DNA of 64,000 nucleotides from Odiellus spinosus (GCA_963920705.1 OY987226.1:30601424-30665423), one strand, 5' to 3'. Counted from the first letter of the stretch, positions 45,701 through 58,359 are shown. Notes: generated from the letters alone by a model not told the origin. Numbers and translations are program-made.

Positions 45701-46636
45701 CCCATTTTTGGTGGTGTGCCAAAAACTGTGAGGGAAATGCTAACACCATGATAGTATGTAGCATTAAGCTTTGGTTCAATTTTGGAAATTTGTAAAATTT
45801 TGATATATTTGTAGATGCTTTGGATTTCTCATCTGCACCATGTTCAGAATATTCACGAATTTCCGCTAGGCCAATGTAGACATGAGGAACTAGATGAAAA
45901 AGATCGTACGAAACCATGGCTGAAAAAATCAAGTGTAGCATTTACGGAACTTCAAAAAATTATCTGCGACAAACAATTTTTGAAAGATTTTCCCTACTAT
46001 GTGAACTTTAGGTTTGTACTTTTAGGAAATATTTGAAGCCTGGTAATGAAAAACATTTCTAAACATATTTAGACATACTGGAGCTTTGGAATCATACCAT
46101 AGTATGTTACTAAAATATACTCCAAAAAGACTCAACTATCCGTAAGTTTATACACAAAGTTATGAATTCCCAGTCACTAATTAAATATGAACTAATTTTA
46201 GATGGAAAGGGTATATTGCGAGAAATGTTTTAGCAATACTAGACTACAATAGCAGCATTTTTCGTCCATTGGCTATTGACAAACAAGGAAATTCACGGTT
46301 GGATAGTTGAAATTTTTGTAATATGAATCAATGTTCCAACATAGTATTTTTTTTAACAGAATGAAAGCCAAATTTTCGAAGGTCACTTCTAGATGGACTG
46401 CAGTTCCTGTTAAAATTCCTAAAACACACCAATATGCAAAGGATCTGTTGCATCTCACATTGTCTGAAGAGGTTGTACGCGATATATCAGACATCTTCCC
46501 TGAAGATCCCGCGAAGACAATGAACCGTAAAAATATCGCCAAGACTCCTTGTCCATCTAGATGCGAGTTAGTTGCAGCGCGGGAAAAGTACTCCAAGTTC
46601 GGCCCTTCTTTCAGTCATGACTTTACTGAGTTGTAA
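42727..46636 (+). CDS. Multi-exon transposase-like gene, Kolobok-type (tentative), intact
   Basis: I propose 15 exons: 42727-43105, 43237-43275, 43409-43453, 43596-43747, 43915-44033, 44104-44187, 44500-44833, 44918-45031, 45161-45437, 45505-45581, 45655-45753, 45815-46011, 46073-46141, 46202-46305, 46368-46636. Every junction uses GT-AG and phases agree. The sum is 2358 nt, 785 residues, with no stop. The 5' third (MAVEQCSVLN) is Lys-rich and unfamiliar. Exon 7 has paired cysteines (CNIDSCG, CVSWKCCKRK). The RNase H-like core shows CCDARMDSPGYSAKH (Asp), IVTDGHKEIK (Asp), HSHDIWHVAK, THFWWCAKNCEGN and GALESYHSMLLKYTPKR (Glu). This order fits the WHVAK-type transposases I associate with Kolobok. 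It could be a recently active transposon or a domesticated gene. Element ends were not found. Confidence 0.7.
43140..43600 (+). repeat. Triplicated intron-exon unit
   Basis: Three units of about 180 bp each contain TGACGTCAT-like sequence, AACGCCTAGAAATTCTCTAT, a TTCCAG acceptor, a short exon beginning GAGTC, and (in the first two) an ACAGGTAACG donor. Exons 2 and 3 are 39 and 45 nt, both phase 1-1, so either or both can be included without shifting frame. Confidence 0.8.
44205..44447. mobile_element. Possible TTAA-flanked MITE in intron 6
   Basis: Starts AGGGAT after TTAA (44201-44204) and ends AGTCCCT before TTAA (44448-44451). Inverted identity is short (about six bases). It lies fully inside an intron of the transposase-like gene. 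Confidence 0.4.
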
Positions 46637-46639
46637 TGG

Positions 46640-47112
46640 TTACTTATGGGTAGTTTTTCATTTTTATATACTGAGTTTTATAATTTTCTCGCAACTGTGG
46701 GAATATTTTTTCTATTGCTTATGAATTGCTTTTCAGCATTTATTTTTTATATAGTGTTTACTTTCTCATACCCTTTTAATGTTGTTTTTGTATTTTCTCC
46801 CATCTTTGGGTTTTTAATCTATTATGTATTGTTTACTAATTGCATACTTCGTTTTTAACTGTGGGAGTTTTTTCTACTGCTTATGTTTTGTTTTCTTCTA
46901 TATTCAAGATTTTTAAATTTGTAAATGTTTGTATAGTTTCTCCCAGTTCTAGGAGTTTTTTCCTTTGATATTTATGTAATGCTTACCTGCTCATACCCCT
47001 TTTTTTAATGTTGCTTTTCTATTTCCTCCCATGTTTGGGTTTTTATTGTATTATGTATTATTTTTAATCCAGTAACAATTGAATACCACTCGAATGAATC
47101 AAAGTGTGTTTT
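46640..47112. other. T-rich intergenic stretch with diverged tandem units
   Basis: Two or three diverged copies of a motif with CTCATACCCTTTTAATGTTG and CTCCCATCTTTGGGTTTTTA. No gene supported. It abuts the left end of the second foldback element. Confidence 0.5.
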
Positions 47113-48889
47113 TAGCTAGTCCCAACCCTAGTGGGGTCTAGCTACTGTATTCACTGCGGCGTTGGCGTCGGCGTCGTGCAAGAAGACGAAATAAGTCATC
47201 GAATCGAAAAACTTTCGTCTTCTTACCTCTCCGAGTGAACTTCCACCCGAAGGAGGTTATTATATACCTCTGATATTAGGGATAGAGAAAAGTTTTTGAG
47301 AGAGAGAGAGGCTAGGAGAACGAGAAAAATATTACTTTTCGTTTCGGAACTGAGTGAATGAGGTCAATGCTACTCAAGCACAAAAGAAACAAATATGCGC
47401 GGAACTTAAAATAAAGGAAACTAAGCAATTTAAATCATTAACATTATAAATAAATCGTAGAACAAATTCAATAGTTACAAAGAAACCCTCGTTTTTCAGT
47501 CGACAGGGATTTCATAGCGTTAATAGCTCTCCCCAATATTGAACTAAATCGAAACGACACCACAACATTCACTTTTCGTTTCAAGTTTGTGAGCACTTAA
47601 TTGGATATCAACTGAAAACCGTACAGTCTTAAAACAAGGCTATATATTTCTAGTTTTGAAATTCTTTCGAGTACTATATCGGTCTTCAGTTTGCGACTAA
47701 TTTACAATCAATCCCTCATAAACTTCGTCATTAAAATCGCGTAGTCTTTCTGATTGAAAAAGATATTAAAATAGGCTTAGGAATTTAATTAAAAGTTAAA
47801 AGAAACTTTACTTTTAAAAGTAAACAAAAATAATATTACACAGAGACCACCGCCAACTAAATTTAAACAAAGCGTGATTTAAGTTTAAGCCCAAATATGC
47901 AACCAACTATCCTACATACTCTTCCCATTGTTAACGAACAGTTTATGCCTAGTCGAATCGGTAATTACGTCATACTAAACCAAATTGAAGCCAGTACCCT
48001 CTATAGGTGCGTCAATTCGGTCACCCTACAAGAATGCGCCTGCAAAGTAAGTTATATTTTAATATAAAATTATTATTTAAAATATTTACGAAGAATTTCC
48101 GAAATTCGTTGAGAAATGTGGAATAATTTCTTAAATTGAAATAGTTCGTAACAACAAGGAATATTTTCCCTGAAGTTCTAAACAAACTAAGCTTATAATT
48201 ATATCAAGTAATTTACGAGACAGCTGTAAAAAAGTAAAAATAATTTCACTTGCCCTTGAAATTTTGACTAAGGGAGAAAAAGGTATACGACGGTCCAATT
48301 ATTTATATATTGCACTGTCGGCCTTTCAATCCTTTCCTTTCAACATTTCTATTTCCCACATTGTTTTTACCAAACCATTGTAAATTTTTACTTCTTATCT
48401 CAAATTGCTTTCCTTTACTGATAACCATTCCCATTTCCCAAATGTTCCTTGAAATTACGTCACACTGGCTATAGCCGTATATCTTTTTCTCTGATGGTTT
48501 TCTTTTTTCTTCTGGCACGCGTATCACTAGTCTTCAACCGAAAACGTTATTTAAAATTATCCCGCATCACCCTTAGTTATCATTATCTTTAAACTTGGGT
48601 CCTCTTATCAAATTTAAACAATTTTATAGACATTAAAGGGTAGGGGCGTAACAACTAGGGGGGGGGGGGGGCAACTGAAATAGGGTTTTCGGCACGGCGA
48701 TTAAGAGAATAAATCCAAAATGTCAATGGTGTCCGTAAGGTATATTTTCAGAAAGAGCCCTTGTACCTACGCGACAGCGTTCTATGTTATGGGCCCATCA
48801 TCATCTGTAATGTTATTTCACAAATTCAGCCTCTAGCCAATCAGAACGCTCCATTTCCCCATTGAAAAAACATTAAAATCGACTTTTTC

Positions 48890-50270
48890 GAGGACATGTC
48901 CCTTGCATCGCAGAACTAAAAGAGGAATTATTTGTTACGGTTAAAATCAATTTTAAGTGGTAGAGCAAAGTTCGAATGTTGAACTTTTCAAATTTCATTT
49001 AAAAATATTAAGTCTAAGTATTTTAAAATTAATTCTGAAGTTGACCCTATTTTTGGTACTTAGCAGGTTTCGCGCATGGCCAAATTCGTAATGTTATTCT
49101 ATGGGATTTGGTTTTTTGAAAGTGGCTTACCTTTCAGGTTTATTTTCTAATACTTCCGGATATTTTTAAAACTTGGATTTTCAGTGTGGTATGAATTAAG
49201 TTTCGAGCTTTATTTTAAGACTAATTTCATAATAATACACCGATTAGTTGGCCCACAATCTATTCATGAAAACGGAGGGAACAACAAGGCGGAGAAATAG
49301 ATTCGCCAAAAACCTAAGCCTAATTTGACAAATTAGGTTTAGGTTTTATATGGCTTTTTAAAATCAAGAGCAGGAGCGCGCTTGATTTGGACGCTAATGA
49401 CCTAATTTCTCCTCCTTCATATTTTTGCCGTTTTTATAAATAGACTGTGGGCAAACTAATCGGTGTAAAATTATGAAATTAATCTTAAATTAAAGCCCGA
49501 AAAATATCTGGAAGCATTAGAAAATGAATCTGAAAGGTAAGTCTCTTTCAAAAAATCTAAATCCCTTGCATTGCAGAACTAAAAGAGGAATTATTTGTTA
49601 CAGTTATAATCACTTTTAAATGGTAGACCAAGGTTCGAATGTTGAACTTTTCAAGTTTCATTAATAAATATTTAGTCTTAAGTATTTTAAAATTAATTTT
49701 GAAGTTGACCCATAATTGACTTTTTTGCTAGTTTCGGTCATGGCCAATTCGTAATGTTATTCTATAGGATTTGGTTTTGTGAAAGTGGCTTACCTTTCAG
49801 ATTTATTTTCTAATACTTTCAGATATTTTTCAGACTTGAATTTTCCGTGTGGTATGAATTAAGTTTCAAGCTTTATTTTAAGACTAATTTCATAATTTTA
49901 CACCAATTAGTTGGCCCACAATCTATTCATGAAAACGGAGGGAACAACAAGGCGGAGAAATAGATTCGCCAAAAACCTAAGCCTTATTTGACAAATTAGG
50001 CTTAGGTTTTCTATAGCTTTTTAAATTCACGTGCAGGAGCGCGCTTTGGTATTTGAATGCTAATGACTTAATTTCTTCTCCTTCATATTTTTGCCGTTTT
50101 TATAAATAGACTGTGGCCAAAGTAATCGGTGTAAAATTATGAAATTAGTCTTAAAATAAAGCCCGAAAAATATCTGGAATCATTAGAAAATAAATCTGAA
50201 AGGTAAGTCTCGTACAAAAAAATCTAAATCCCATAGAATAACATTAAGTTTCAATTTCTCCGCCTTAAAA
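48890..50270. repeat. Large tandem units with embedded palindrome (left arm)
   Basis: A unit of about 680 bp occurs twice, marked by TTGCATCGCAGAACTAAAAG and TTGCATTGCAGAACTAAAAG. Each unit ends in a short perfect palindrome, AGCCTAATTTGACAAATTAGGCT or a near variant. Inverted copies occupy about 55150-56880. Confidence 0.82.
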
Positions 50271-50339
50271 CTTAAAAGTACTCTCCTTTTTAAAAATGTG
50301 AAAGTCCGAACGACTTGGCATGTCGAAGTCAAGGTAATG

Positions 50340-51650
50340 GGAAAAATATGAAGATTTCACTGCGGCTGTCGGAGGTATTAACATCAAAAATGATGAAAAA
50401 ATTATTTTAAATTTGGTTTAAGGGCAATGGGGAAAATATAAAGATTTCGCTGCGGTTGACGGAGGTATTAACATCAAAAATGATGAAAAAATAAATTTTA
50501 ATTGGGATTAAAGGGCACTGGTAAAAATGTAGAGATTTGATTGGAATCAAGTGCGGCTGCCGCAGCTATTAACATCAAAAATTATGAAAAAATTAATTTT
50601 AATGGGGATGAAAGGGCACTGGTAAAAATGTAGAGATTTGACTGGAATCAAGTGCGGCTGCCGGAGGTATTAACATCAAAAATTATGAAAAAATTAATTT
50701 TAATTGGGATTAAAGGGCACTGGTAAAAATGTAGAGATTTGACTGGAATCAAATGCGGCTGTCGGAGGTATTAACATCTAAAATTATGAAAAAATTAATT
50801 TTAATTGGGATTAAAGGGCACTGGTAAAAATGTAGAGATTTGACTGAATCAAGTGCGGCTGCCCCAGCTATTAACATCAAAAATAATGAAAAAATTAATT
50901 TTAATTGGGATTAAAGGGTAATGGCAAAAATGTAGAGATTTGACTGAATCAAGTGCGGCTGCCCCAGCTATTAACATCAAAAATGATGAAAAAATTAATT
51001 TTAATTGGGATTAAAGGGCACTGGTAAAAATGTAGAGATCTGACTGAATCAAGTGAGGCTGCCCCAGCTATTAAAATCAAAAATTATGAAAAAATTAATT
51101 TTAATTGGGTTTAAAGGGCAATGGTAAAAATGTAGAGATCTGACTGAATCAAGTGAGGCTGCCGCAGCTATTAACATCAAAAATTATGAAAAAATTAGTT
51201 TTTATTGGGTTTAAAGGGCAATGGTAAAAATGTAGAAATTTGACTAAATCAAGTGCGGCTGCCGCAGCTATTAACATCAAAAATTATGAAAAAATTAATT
51301 TTAATTGGGTTTAAGGGCCATGGGGGAAAATATAAAGATTTCGCTGCGGTTGACGGAGGTATTAACATCAAAAATGATGAAAAAATTAATTTTAATTGGG
51401 TTTAAAGGGCAATGGTAAAAATGTAGAAATTTGACTAAATCAAGTGCGGCTGCCGCAGCTATTAACATCGAAAATTATGAAAAAATTAATTTTAATTGGG
51501 TTTAAAGGACAATGGTAAAAATGTAGAGATCAGACTGAATCAAGTGCGGCTGTCGCAGCTATTAACATCAAAAATTATGAAAAAAATTATTTTAATTGGG
51601 TTTAAAGGGCAATGGTAAAAATGTAGAGATTTGACTGAATCACTTTTTAA
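50340..51650 (+). repeat. Tandem array of about 100-bp units (left arm)
   Basis: About a dozen units with GTGCGGCTGCCGCAGCTATT, AACATCAAAAATTATGAAAA, AATTTTAATTGGG and GTAAAAATGTAGAGATTTG. Units vary by substitutions and small gaps. The inverted partner array is at 53575-54790. Confidence 0.9.
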
Positions 51651-52399
51651 AGGGCTAGTCTCTTATAATATAGAAGTTAACACTTTCGTGCTAGACTGAA
51701 GTGACAGATATTATATCAAAAATGTCTTTGCGAACAAAGACTCAGAAGGACATGTTATGGCCTTGAATGTCTGAAGTGACAGATATTTCATTTTCATTTA
51801 AAACATTAAATTTAAATACAATTAAATTTTCTTTTAAAACATGAAATTTAAATATAATTAGATTTTCTTTTAAAACGAAATTTAAATATAATCACAATCT
51901 GGCACGATTTAGAGTTTCAAATTTCAAAACAACTGATTTTATTCACTCGGAAATATTTAAGAAAAAACATAACAGACGATTTTCTCCCATTGACGCTTAA
52001 CATTAAATTTCGCTTAATTATTTTTCAGGGAAAACGTGTATTGAACTGTTATTTTTCAGTATAACGCGAGTCCACTTTATGTTTTCTTTAACCTGAATTT
52101 AAACGACTCGCATTTGAACGGATCGTTAAAAATACTCGCCGGTTTATTGGAATGGGTATATGATAAAGGGAAATGTGTTTTTTAAAGCCCGTTTGAAGTC
52201 ACCTTCTTTTCTAGCTTAGCAGACGACGCAAACCATAACAATTTGTACTTTAAAAGCTATATTGTGCGCGCGAGGGAAGAGAATTTCAAAGGGCGAATTT
52301 TAGAGCGGATAAGGTTTTTAAATAAATTGTAATACTTTCGGTTTTCTTTTCATTAAAACCGTACAATTTAAATGATGATTTCCATAAGGGACCACTAAT

Positions 52400-53010
52400 T
52401 AGTTATTAGGAGTTATAATAAAACATTATCCATGGATTAGGTTTGTTCGTTTGCAACCTAAATTAAAATATGGGGAATTTTTTTCCCTTTAAATTTCTTG
52501 TATAAGCATTCATAAGCTAACATGAACGAATTGCCTCGACTAAAGTCGAGGAGTTATAATAAAACATTATCCATGGATTAGGTTTGTTCGTTTGCAACCT
52601 AAATTAAAAAATGGGGATTTTTTATTCCCTTTAAATTCCTTGTATAAGCATTCATAAGCTAACATGAACGAATTGCCTCGACTAAAGTCGAGGAGTTGTA
52701 ATAAAACATTATCCATGGATTAGGTTTGTTCGTTTGCAACCTAGATTAAAAATTAAAATATGAGGAATTTTTTCCCTTTAAATTCCTTGTATAAGCATTC
52801 ATAAGCTAACATGAACGAATTGCCTCGACTAAAGTCGAGGAGTTGTAATAAAACATTTTCCATGGATTAGGTTTGTTCGTTTGCAACCTAGATTAAAAAT
52901 TAAAATATGAGGAATTTTTTCCCTTTAAATTCCTTGTATAAGCATTCATAAGCTAACATGAACGAATTGCCTCGACTAAAGTCGAGGAGTTGTAATAAAA
53001 CATTATCCAA
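52400..53010 (+). repeat. Loop array: four units of about 145 bp
   Basis: Four near-identical units (TAATAAAACATTATCCATGG, GGTTTGTTCGTTTGCAACCT, TTGTATAAGCATTCATAAGC) are separated by the hairpin CCTCGACTAAAGTCGAGG. They sit in the loop between the palindrome arms and are much less diverged than the arm arrays. Confidence 0.9.
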
Positions 53011-53574
53011 TTAAGGTATGAGATCAGATCATAGAACTTTGATTCTATGCCTAAAGCCAAAGCTAAATTAAGTCAATTTTTCTGTCGAACGAAAAGCTTC
53101 GTTTTGTTTGACACGTAATCCCTGAAAAATAATTAAGCGAAATTTATTGTTAAGCGTCAATGGGAGAAAATCGTCTGTTATGTTTTTTCTTAAATATTTC
53201 CGAGTAAATAAAATCAGTTGTTTTGAAATTTGAAACTCTAAATCGTGCCAGATTGTGATTATATTTATATTTCGTTTTAAAAGAAAATCTAATTATATTT
53301 AAATTTCATGTTTTAATAGAAAATTTAATTGTATTTAAATTTAATGTTTTAAAAGAAAATTAAATATCTGTCACTTCAGACATTCAAGGCCATAACATGT
53401 CCTTCTGGGTCTTTGTTCGCAAAGACATTTTTGATATAATATCTGTAACTTCAGACATTCAAGGCCATAACATGTCCTTCTGGGTCTTTGTTCGCAAAGA
53501 CATTTTTGATATAATATCTGTCATTTCAGTCTAACACGAAAGTGTTAACTTATATATTAAAAGACTAGCCCTTT

Positions 53575-54790
53575 AAAAAGTGATTCAGTCAAATCTCTAC
53601 ATTTTTACCATTGCCCTTTAAACCCAATTAAAATTAATCTTTTCGTAATTTTTGATGTTAATAGCTGCGGCAGCCGCACTTGATTCAGTCAAATCTCTAC
53701 ATTTTTACCATTGCCCTTTAAACTAAATTAAAATAAATTTTTTCATAATTTTTGATGTTAATACTTCCGATAGCCGCACTTGATTCAGTCAAATCTCTAC
53801 ATTTTTAACATTGTCCTTTAAACCCAATTAAAATTAATTTTTTTCACAAATTTTGATATTTATAGCTGGGACAGCATCACTTGATTCAGTCATATCTCTA
53901 CATTTTTACAATTGCCCTTTAAACCCAATTAAAATGAATTTTTTCACAATTTTTGATGTTAATAGCTGGGACAGCATCACTTGATTCAGTCAGATCTCTA
54001 CATTTTTACCAGTGCCTTTTAAACTCAATTAAAATTAATTTTTTCACAATTTTTGATGTTAATAGCTAGGGCAGCCTCACTTGATTCAGTCAGATCTCTA
54101 CATTTTTACCAGTGCCCTTTAAACCCAATTAAAATTAATTTTTTCACAATTTTGGATGTTAATAGCTAGGGCAGCCTCACTTGATTCAGTCAGATCTCTA
54201 CATTTTTACCAGTGCCTTTTAAACCCAATTAAAATTAATTTTTTCACAATTTTTGATGTTAATAGCTGGGACAGCATCACTTGATTCAGTCAGATCTCTA
54301 CATTTTTACCATTGCCCTTTAAACCCAATTAAAATTAATTTCTTCATTTTTGATGTTAATAGCTGCGGCAGCTGCACTTCTTTCAGTCAAATTTCTACAT
54401 TTTTACCATTGCCCATTTTTGATGTTAAAGCGAGACACTGAAATCTTTAAATTTTCCCCCATTGCCCTTTAAACCAAATTTAAAATAATTTTTTCATCAA
54501 TTTTGATGTTAATACCTCAGACAGCCGCAGTGAAATCTTTATATTTTCCCCATTGCCCTTTAAACCAAATTTAAATTCATTTTTTGATCAATTTTGATGT
54601 TAATACCTCCGGCAGCCGCAGTGAAATCTTTATATTTTCCCCATTGCCCTTTAAACCAAATTTAAATTAATTTTTTCATGAATTTTGATGTTAATACCTC
54701 CGACAGCCGCAGTGAAATCTTTATAATTTTCCATTACCCTTTAAACTAAATTCCAATTAATTTTTTCATTATTTTTGATGTTAATACCTT
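53575..54790 (-). repeat. Tandem array of about 100-bp units (right arm)
   Basis: Inverse of the 50340-51650 array (CAAATCTCTACATTTTTACC, AATTTTTGATGTTAATAGCT). Unit order and copy number differ from the left array, so the two have changed independently after the inversion. Confidence 0.88.
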
Positions 54791-55149
54791 CTTTATTGCC
54801 GTTCGGAATGGCAAGTCGTTCGGAATTTCACTCATTTTTAAAAAGGAGAGTACTTTTAAGGCGGAGAAATTGAAACTTAATGTTATTCTATGGGATTTAG
54901 ATTTTTTGTAGGAGACTTACCTTTCAGATTTATTTTCTAATGATTCCAGATATTTTTCGGGCTTTATTTTAAGACTAATTTTATAATTTTACACCGATTA
55001 GTTTGGCCACAATCTATCTATAAACACGGCAAAAATATGAAGGAGGAGAAATTAAGTCATTAGCGTTCAATACCCATAGCCTCCAAACCTAGCGCGTGAA
55101 TTTAAAAAGCTAAAGAAAACCTAAGCCTAATTTGTCAAATAAGGCTTAG

Positions 55150-56880
55150 GTTTTTGCCCACTCAATTTCTCCGCTTTAATTTTTCGTCCGTTTTCATAAA
55201 TAGATTGTGGGCCAACTAATTGGTGTAAAATTATGAAATTAGTCTTAAAATAAAGCTTGAAACTTAATTCATACCACACGGAAAATTCAAGTCTGAAAAA
55301 TATCTGAAAGTATTAGAAAATAAATCTGAAAGGTAAGCCACTTTCAACAAGATGGTCAAGCCCATAGAAATAGCTAGACCCATGACATTGTAAAAGAGGC
55401 TTGTTATGCATGCATAAACCTCTTTGAACAATTTGAATGGCGTTTCGAGATTCCTTTAAACACGAATTTGCGTAAAGTTTTTCAAATCATGTTTGTCAAA
55501 TCATGTTTGTCAAATCATGTTTGTCAAATCATGTTTGTCAAATCATTTTTTTCAACTTGGCTACCTGTGAACGCGTCTTCATATCTAATCTTTATTAATT
55601 TATCTTCGATACCCGTGTGAATACGTCTTTATATCTAATCTTTATTAATTTATCTTGGATACCCGTGTGAAAGCGGCTTTATATCTAATCTTTATTAATT
55701 TATCTTGGATACCCGTTTGTACGCGGCTTTATATCTAATCTTAATTTTTCTTTGATAGCCGTCTGAACGCAGATTTATATCTAATCTTTATTAATTTATC
55801 TTGGATGCCCGTGTGAACGCGGCTTTATATCTTATATTCATTCATTTTTAATTTAGATACCCGTGCGAAGGAGAAATTAAGTCAGAGTTCAATACCCATA
55901 GCCTCCAAATCAAGCGCGCTCCTCCTGCACGTGATTTTAAAAAGCCATATAAAACCTAAGCCTAATTTTTGTCAAATTAGGCTTAGGTTTTTGGCGAATC
56001 TATTTCTCCGCCTTGTTGTTCCCTCCGTTTTCATAAATAGATTGTGGGCCAACTAATCGGTGTAAAATTATGAAATTAGTCTTAAAATAAAGCTTGAAAC
56101 TTAATTCATACCACACGGAAAATCCAAGTCTGAAAAATATCCGGAAGTATTAGAAAATAAATCTGAAAGGTAAGCCACTTTCAAAAAACCAAATCCTATA
56201 GAATAACATTACGAATTGGCCATGACCGAAACTAGCAAAAAAGTCAATTATGGGTCAACTTCAAAATTAATTTTAAAATACTTAAGACTAATTTCATAAT
56301 TTTACACCGATTAGTTTGCCCACAGTCTATTTATAAAAACGGCAAAAATATTAAGGAGGAGAAATTAGGTCATTAGCGTCCAAATCAAGCGCGCTCCTGC
56401 TCGTGATTTTAAAAAGCCATATAAAACCTAAGCCTAATTTTTCAAATTAGGCTTAGGTTTTTGGCGAATCTATTTCTCCGCCTTGTTGTTCCCTCCGTTT
56501 TCATGAATAGATTGTGGGCCAACTAATCGGTGTATTATTATGAAATTAGTCTTAAAATAAAGCTCGAAACTTAATTCATACCACACGGAAAATCCAAGTT
56601 TTAAAAATATCCGGAAGTATTAGAAAATAAACCTGAAAGGTAAGCCACTTTCAAAAAACCAAATCCCATAGAATAACATTACGAATTTGGCCATGCGCGA
56701 AACCAGCTAAGTACCAAAAAAAGGGTCAACTTTAGAATTAATTTTAAAATACTTAGACTTAATATTTTTAAATGAAACTTGAAAAGTTCAACATTCGAAC
56801 CTTGGTCTACCATTTAAAATTGGTTTTAACCGTAACAAATAATTCCTCTTTTAGTTCTGCGATGCACGGGACATGTCCTC
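55150..56880. repeat. Large repeat units and 55-bp units (right arm)
   Basis: Inverted counterpart of 48890-50270, interrupted at about 55345-55870 by a block also found in the giant arms (AACAAGATGGTCAAGCCCAT, CAAATCATGTTTGT repeats, then 55-bp units). Palindromes AGCCTAATTTTTCAAATTAGGCT and variants recur. Confidence 0.8.
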
Positions 56881-57755
56881 GAAAAAGTCGATTTTAATGT
56901 TATTTCAATGGGGAAATGGAGCGTTCTGATTGGCTAGAGGCTGAATTTGTGAAATAACATTATAGATGATGATGGGCCCATAACATAGAACGCTGTCGCG
57001 TTCATAGAATTAAGACATTTTATCTTGGATACCCTGTGAACACGCCTTTATATCTAATCTTTATTAATTTTTAACTTGGACACTCGTGAAAACTCACCTT
57101 AATATCTAAAATTTATTAATTCATTTTATCTTGAACACCCGTGAAAACACGCCTTTATCTAATCAACCTGTAAGAAAATATTGAATATCTTCGAAAATAT
57201 CTTTTATATTAAATTTAAGTTTCAGCAACATTGGTTTTTAGATTAAGTTAAATCATTTAATCAGTTTTAATTTTAATTTAATGGAATATTACGCTTCAAT
57301 TCAGTAAAAGCTATAACCTCAGAAGGCTAAAATAGACTCGAATCCAAAAGATACTATATAAGGCGTTCGTTTATCATTAAAAACTAAGAAGCGAGTAACG
57401 GTTGCTGCTCTTCAATGAGCTGTAGTGGATATACGTTTATTGCAAGGTAGAAGCTAATAACTGTATATTCGAATTTTATTGGAGAATTAAGCGCCGTGGT
57501 TGATGACGTCTTCTTCCGACGTCACAGACAGAACTTCTCCTAAACTAAAAGTTCAGTCGGAGAGGTAAGAAGACGAAAGTTTTTCCTATTCGATAACGTA
57601 ACAGACAGAACCTCTCCGTGAACTAAAAGTTCACTCGGAGAGGTAAGAGGACGAAAGATTTTTCTATTCGATGACGTATTTCGTCTTCTTGTACAACGCG
57701 AATGCCGCAGTGAATACAGTACCTAGACCCCACTAGGGTTGGGTGTAGCTAAAAA

Positions 57756-58020
57756 CACGGAGGATGTCAAAAATAAAAAATAAAAATAAAACATGGAGGA
57801 TGTCAAAAATAAAAAAAAAAATAAAACATGGAGGATGCAAAACATAAAAAAAACATGGAGGATGCCAAACTTAAAAAAAAAAACATCGAGGATGCCAAAC
57901 TTAAAAAAAACATGGAGGATGTCAAAACATAAAAAAAACATGGAGGATGCCAAACTTAAAAAAAAACATCGAGGATGCCAAACTTAAAAAAAACATGGTG
58001 GATGCCAAACATAAAAAACA
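57756..58020. repeat. Minisatellite, about 24-bp unit
   Basis: About ten units of ACATGGAGGATGCCAAAC followed by A-rich tracts of variable length. Short open frames on both strands come from the repeat. Confidence 0.9.
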
Positions 58021-58025
58021 CTAGA

Positions 58026-58205
58026 AATGAAAAAGTTTCATTTGAAAAATGAAAAAGTTTGATTTGAAAAATGAAAAAGTTTCATTTGAAAAATGAAAAA
58101 GGTTAGATTGAAAAATGAAAAAGTTTCATTTGAAAAATGAAAAAGTTTGATTTGAAAAATGAAAAAGTTTGATTTGAAACATGGAAAAGTTTCAATTGAA
58201 AAACG
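58026..58205. repeat. Minisatellite, about 21-bp unit
   Basis: About eight units of AAAATGAAAAAGTTTCATTTG or variants. It is the same type as the short repeats just outside the giant-arm termini (61-136 and 32546-32615). Confidence 0.9.
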
Positions 58206-58359
58206 TAAAAAGGCTTTTTGAGGGTACAAGAGTTTCTCCTCTGAACTCTAGTTAAACAGAGATTAAAATAACAATGGAAAGGAAGGTGCTCTCCCAAAAA
58301 TTAGACTCCGATTAGCCCAGGAACAATAGAATATTTAAAAGTAGAGTTGTGACTCAAAA

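Larger units (their letters stand above)
47113..57751. mobile_element. Second foldback element, 10.6 kb palindrome
   Basis: Ends TAGCTAGTCCCAACCCTAG and its inverse (CTAGGGTTGGGTGTAGCTA), the same terminus as the outer copy at 134/32547. The left arm (to about 52035) and right arm (from about 53120) mirror each other through a 100-bp-unit array, a 680-bp repeat and A/T-rich blocks; a loop of about 1.1 kb holds four tandem units. No transposase or other gene is visible across 10 kb. Small open frames (for example 48303-48527) have no motif. No clear target duplication was found. Such structures form long hairpins and are unstable, like Drosophila Foldback elements. Confidence 0.8.

Noticed and set aside
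48657..48672. G-run as a regulatory or quadruplex element
   Set aside because: A single homopolymer tract; no further G-tracts at quadruplex spacing.
50340..54790. Regular repeats of about 100 bp that resemble a CRISPR array
   Set aside because: Units are continuous and degenerate with no unique spacers, lie in a palindromic eukaryotic transposon, and have no cas genes nearby.
57723..58297. Phe-rich minus-strand frames that look like membrane proteins
   Set aside because: They are translations of the 24-bp and 21-bp minisatellites.
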